33,395 bases of DNA, taken from positions 1 to 33,395 of the IMG/VR virus record IMGVR_UViG_3300044619_002661; one strand, 5' to 3'. The position numbers and the translations under genes are program-made. Under the pieces are notes generated by a model. It was not told the DNA's origin, did not search any database, and saw nothing but the letters and a program-made list of their open reading frames with translations. Origin of the DNA: a virus. Positions within the stretch are counted from its first letter, which is position 1. Each line of letters begins with the position of its first letter. Positions 31,176-33,395 of the stretch are shown piece after piece.

Positions 31176-33395
31176 TTGCCCTTATATCTCCGACTGGCCA
31201 GAGCCTGGATTTATTTCCCGACACCGTTGTGGGAATGGAACTCAAGAACCCGATTTTTGACAGTGAGTTTTTAAATGGTGGCTTTTCATATGCTTTCACG
31301 ATTCCACAGACAGAAGCAAACATTCTGTTTTTTGATTTCAAAAACAAAGTAGCAGCCAACCAGGATTTTGAAAGATTTTATTATGGCTTTACTTTAAAAA
31401 GTGGCATTACACAAATAGCTGTCACAGTCAGGCTTCGAAGTATGGTGGATGATAAGATCAACATCAATCTTTTTACAGATTCCGGCTCAGTGGCTTCATT
31501 GATGAAAAACACAAAGCTGAAGGATGTGCCGATGGATGAGATCCTTCTGCCTGTCACCTTTGGCATGTTCATCCATGCCTACATGGGATTGATTGCTGGT
31601 GGCCCAGAAGAAGGAGATTTGATTGGTACTTCACTAAAATATACCACCATCCCTGGCTTTCCAACTAATGAAATAAACTTTGCTGTAAAATTTAGAACCG
31701 ATGGCCCGACCACCATTCAAGACCTTTGCAACAAAATAAACAACCCGGTCCATCCGGAAGAATTTATCTTATCAAAAGCATATCTAAAAGATGATGTAGT
31801 AGTGAGCTCTGATGGTGTGTACTGGATGGCAAATGTGGACACCCAAAATGCAGATTTGATTGATGAAGAAGATGGCGGTAACTGGATATTTATTGGTGAC
31901 AGAGTGCTTTGGCATTTTTATTACGGCAATAACTACATAGCAAAAGAAAGATATTCTGACCCCTATGATGATGGCCGATTGCTTGCTACTCCAACAGAAG
32001 GACAGATTCCATTTACCAACTCATTTATAGTCCGGGATATCCGAGTGAGCACCCCAGACCTTATGATTCTCACCAACTCTTTTTCAAACTATGGAGAGTA
32101 TTATGGCTTTGATGTTTACGCTTCAAACGTAAACCCGGTAAACTTTTATACTGACTACCATGCCATGCTCAACACAGACATGAAGGCCAGAAACAACATT
32201 GCGCCTACAAGTGATCAGGCATCTCATGTCTTTCCATGTATTCGGAATATAGACTTTACTACTGAATCAGAGTTTGCTGGCTACCTAAACTATTTTGATG
32301 GTGGTAATTTTTCTTTCAATTCCAATGCCGTTGGATCTAGATTCAAATTTGCCATCAGCCCACAGGTCTATGTCAGCTATGTGTTTAAAAAGATATGTGA
32401 GTTTATTGGCTTTGAATACAACAAAGAATTTTTCACCCAAAACTTAGACCATGCCTCAAAGCTTCTGTATTCAAATAGAACCTTGAGCCAGATATCTGCA
32501 TTTTACACCAATGTGTATGTCTATCTGGATGCGTTTACAAATAACTACAGGCTTCAGGATGTAATGCCAGAGGGCACCATTTCTAATTTTATAAATGCCA
32601 TCCGCAGTTACTTTTTTTGGGGTGTGTTTTTTGATATCCGGTCAAGCAAAATAAAACTGGTTACCTACAACGACATACTTGATTCTGTGCCTTTGGATTG
32701 GACTGGCCTTGTGAGCCCGGCAGATGAAATCAGCTTTGAAAACAAATCTGGCTTTGTTGCCTTTTACCGGGAAGATGGTTCAGACCTTTATAAAAAAGAA
32801 TTCATAGAGCCAGATCTCATGGAGCCCAATAAATATAGGTTTGGCGAAAAAATATACTTCAAGCAATACCTGCCAAACTATGTTGAAAATGTTGACTTGG
32901 TCAGATATGTGGTAGATGAAGATAGCTTCTATCAGTATCAGCAAAACCCAGGCGGCTCAACAAGCTGGAATTTTATTTCAAAGAATGTGGTAGGTGTATT
33001 AAAAGGACAGGGAGAAACCAGACACCAAACCATGGCAGATACTTTGTTGATGGGTACCATAGCAAAAAAAGTAGGAGTTACCTGGCGAGTGCCTGTCACC
33101 AGAAGAGAGGCATACTCACTTTACAATTTCAGGTCTACCAGAGTGCCCATGAGATTTTTGAACTATCTTGGACTACAGCCAGACAGCTCAGACAATACAT
33201 ATCCAATGGCCAGCAGTGACAATATCAATTTTGATGGAGATGAAATTGCAGGCATAGGCCACACCAGATTTGAAAATGTTAATGGCCTTGTGGAAACAAA
33301 AGGCAAAAAATGGTTTGAGTTTTTAAACAACACCCAGGATGTAAAATTTACCATCCAGTTTGATGAAGTTACTTTTAACCAAATAGACTTTGCCA
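31172..33395 (+). CDS. Large putative tail protein, N-terminal 741 residues (continues at the left end of the map)
   Basis: One open frame runs from ATG 31172 to the last base with no stop; the protein starts MIALISPTGQSLDLFPDT. Joining at 33395/302 gives a 778-aa product ending at 415. It is strand-rich, with helical parts, and the sequence FSYAFTIPQTEANILFFDF near residue 35 is typical of tail-tip or baseplate proteins in Bacteroidota phages. It overlaps the upstream gene by four bases. A tail-associated or tail-tip structural protein is the likely role; no lytic domain was seen. It is the only gene crossing the contig ends. Confidence 0.7.
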   Translation, partial: MIALISPTGQSLDLFPDTVVGMELKNPIFDSEFLNGGFSYAFTIPQTEANILFFDFKNKVAANQDFERFYYGFTLKSGITQIAVTVRLRSMVDDKININLFTDSGSVASLMKNTKLKDVPMDEILLPVTFGMFIHAYMGLIAGGPEEGDLIGTSLKYTTIPGFPTNEINFAVKFRTDGPTTIQDLCNKINNPVHPEEFILSKAYLKDDVVVSSDGVYWMANVDTQNADLIDEEDGGNWIFIGDRVLWHFYYGNNYIAKERYSDPYDDGRLLATPTEGQIPFTNSFIVRDIRVSTPDLMILTNSFSNYGEYYGFDVYASNVNPVNFYTDYHAMLNTDMKARNNIAPTSDQASHVFPCIRNIDFTTESEFAGYLNYFDGGNFSFNSNAVGSRFKFAISPQVYVSYVFKKICEFIGFEYNKEFFTQNLDHASKLLYSNRTLSQISAFYTNVYVYLDAFTNNYRLQDVMPEGTISNFINAIRSYFFWGVFFDIRSSKIKLVTYNDILDSVPLDWTGLVSPADEISFENKSGFVAFYREDGSDLYKKEFIEPDLMEPNKYRFGEKIYFKQYLPNYVENVDLVRYVVDEDSFYQYQQNPGGSTSWNFISKNVVGVLKGQGETRHQTMADTLLMGTIAKKVGVTWRVPVTRREAYSLYNFRSTRVPMRFLNYLGLQPDSSDNTYPMASSDNINFDGDEIAGIGHTRFENVNGLVETKGKKWFEFLNNTQDVKFTIQFDEVTFNQIDFA
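33094..33395. repeat. Diverged terminal redundancy, right copy (matches 1-302)
   Basis: This is the gap-free counterpart of bases 1-302 with 15 substitutions. See the left copy for the pattern of differences. Confidence 0.85.

Overview
The window reads as one complete temperate, tailed double-stranded DNA phage of a Bacteroidota host, recovered as a circular or circularly permuted genome. Bases 1-302 and 33094-33395 are two versions of the same stretch (15 differences), so the unit is about 33,093 bp and the tail gene at the right end continues into the gene fragment at the left end. Bacteroidota is suggested by the VirE/BT4734-type primase, host-type promoters of the form TTTG-N20-TAnnTTTG, the absence of Shine-Dalgarno sites, and lipoprotein and secretion signals of the Bacteroidota kind. 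No sheath or baseplate set was recognised and the tape measure is 814 aa, so a siphovirus is most likely.

Layout. (1) 17.2-33.4 kb, continuing through 1-6.8 kb, is one rightward late region: possible regulator, amidase endolysin, head protease/scaffold, major capsid protein, putative tail protein, terminase, portal, connector proteins, holin, one-protein spanin, tail genes, a collagen-like fibre with a chitin-binding-like module, a LamG-type protein and the tape measure. (2) 6.8-8.8 kb holds the leftward lysogeny genes, integrase and XRE repressor, with an attP between them (tRNA 3'-end-like core flanked by two 27-bp arm-type repeats). (3) 8.8-14.7 kb is a tightly packed rightward early/replication operon of small genes around a 983-aa primase-helicase. 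(4) 14.75-16.45 kb is a single cargo-like gene for a secreted metzincin protease with its own terminator and promoter on the left and a long hairpin on the right. (5) 16.45-17.21 kb is non-coding: at least 13 copies of a TGTAGG(T/A) iteron around an AT-rich core (candidate origin or regulatory array), then two tandem host-type promoters.

The most striking result is a regulatory motif that no gene call explains. GTCCT-N26-TTTG occurs seven times (548, 14752, 17699, 18939, 21939, 22832, 25161), always between genes and always with exactly the same spacing. In five cases the start codon begins exactly 39 bases after the first G, 4 bases after TTTG, implying leaderless or near-leaderless mRNA. 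GTCCT sits where the host -33 element would be, TTTG matches the host -7 element, and in two cases an intrinsic terminator is built into the spacer. I infer a phage-specific late promoter class. It drives the fibre gene, endolysin, head genes, terminase, portal operon and also the secreted protease. The 164-aa protein at 17212, itself behind two host-type promoters, is my best candidate for the activator; this is untested.
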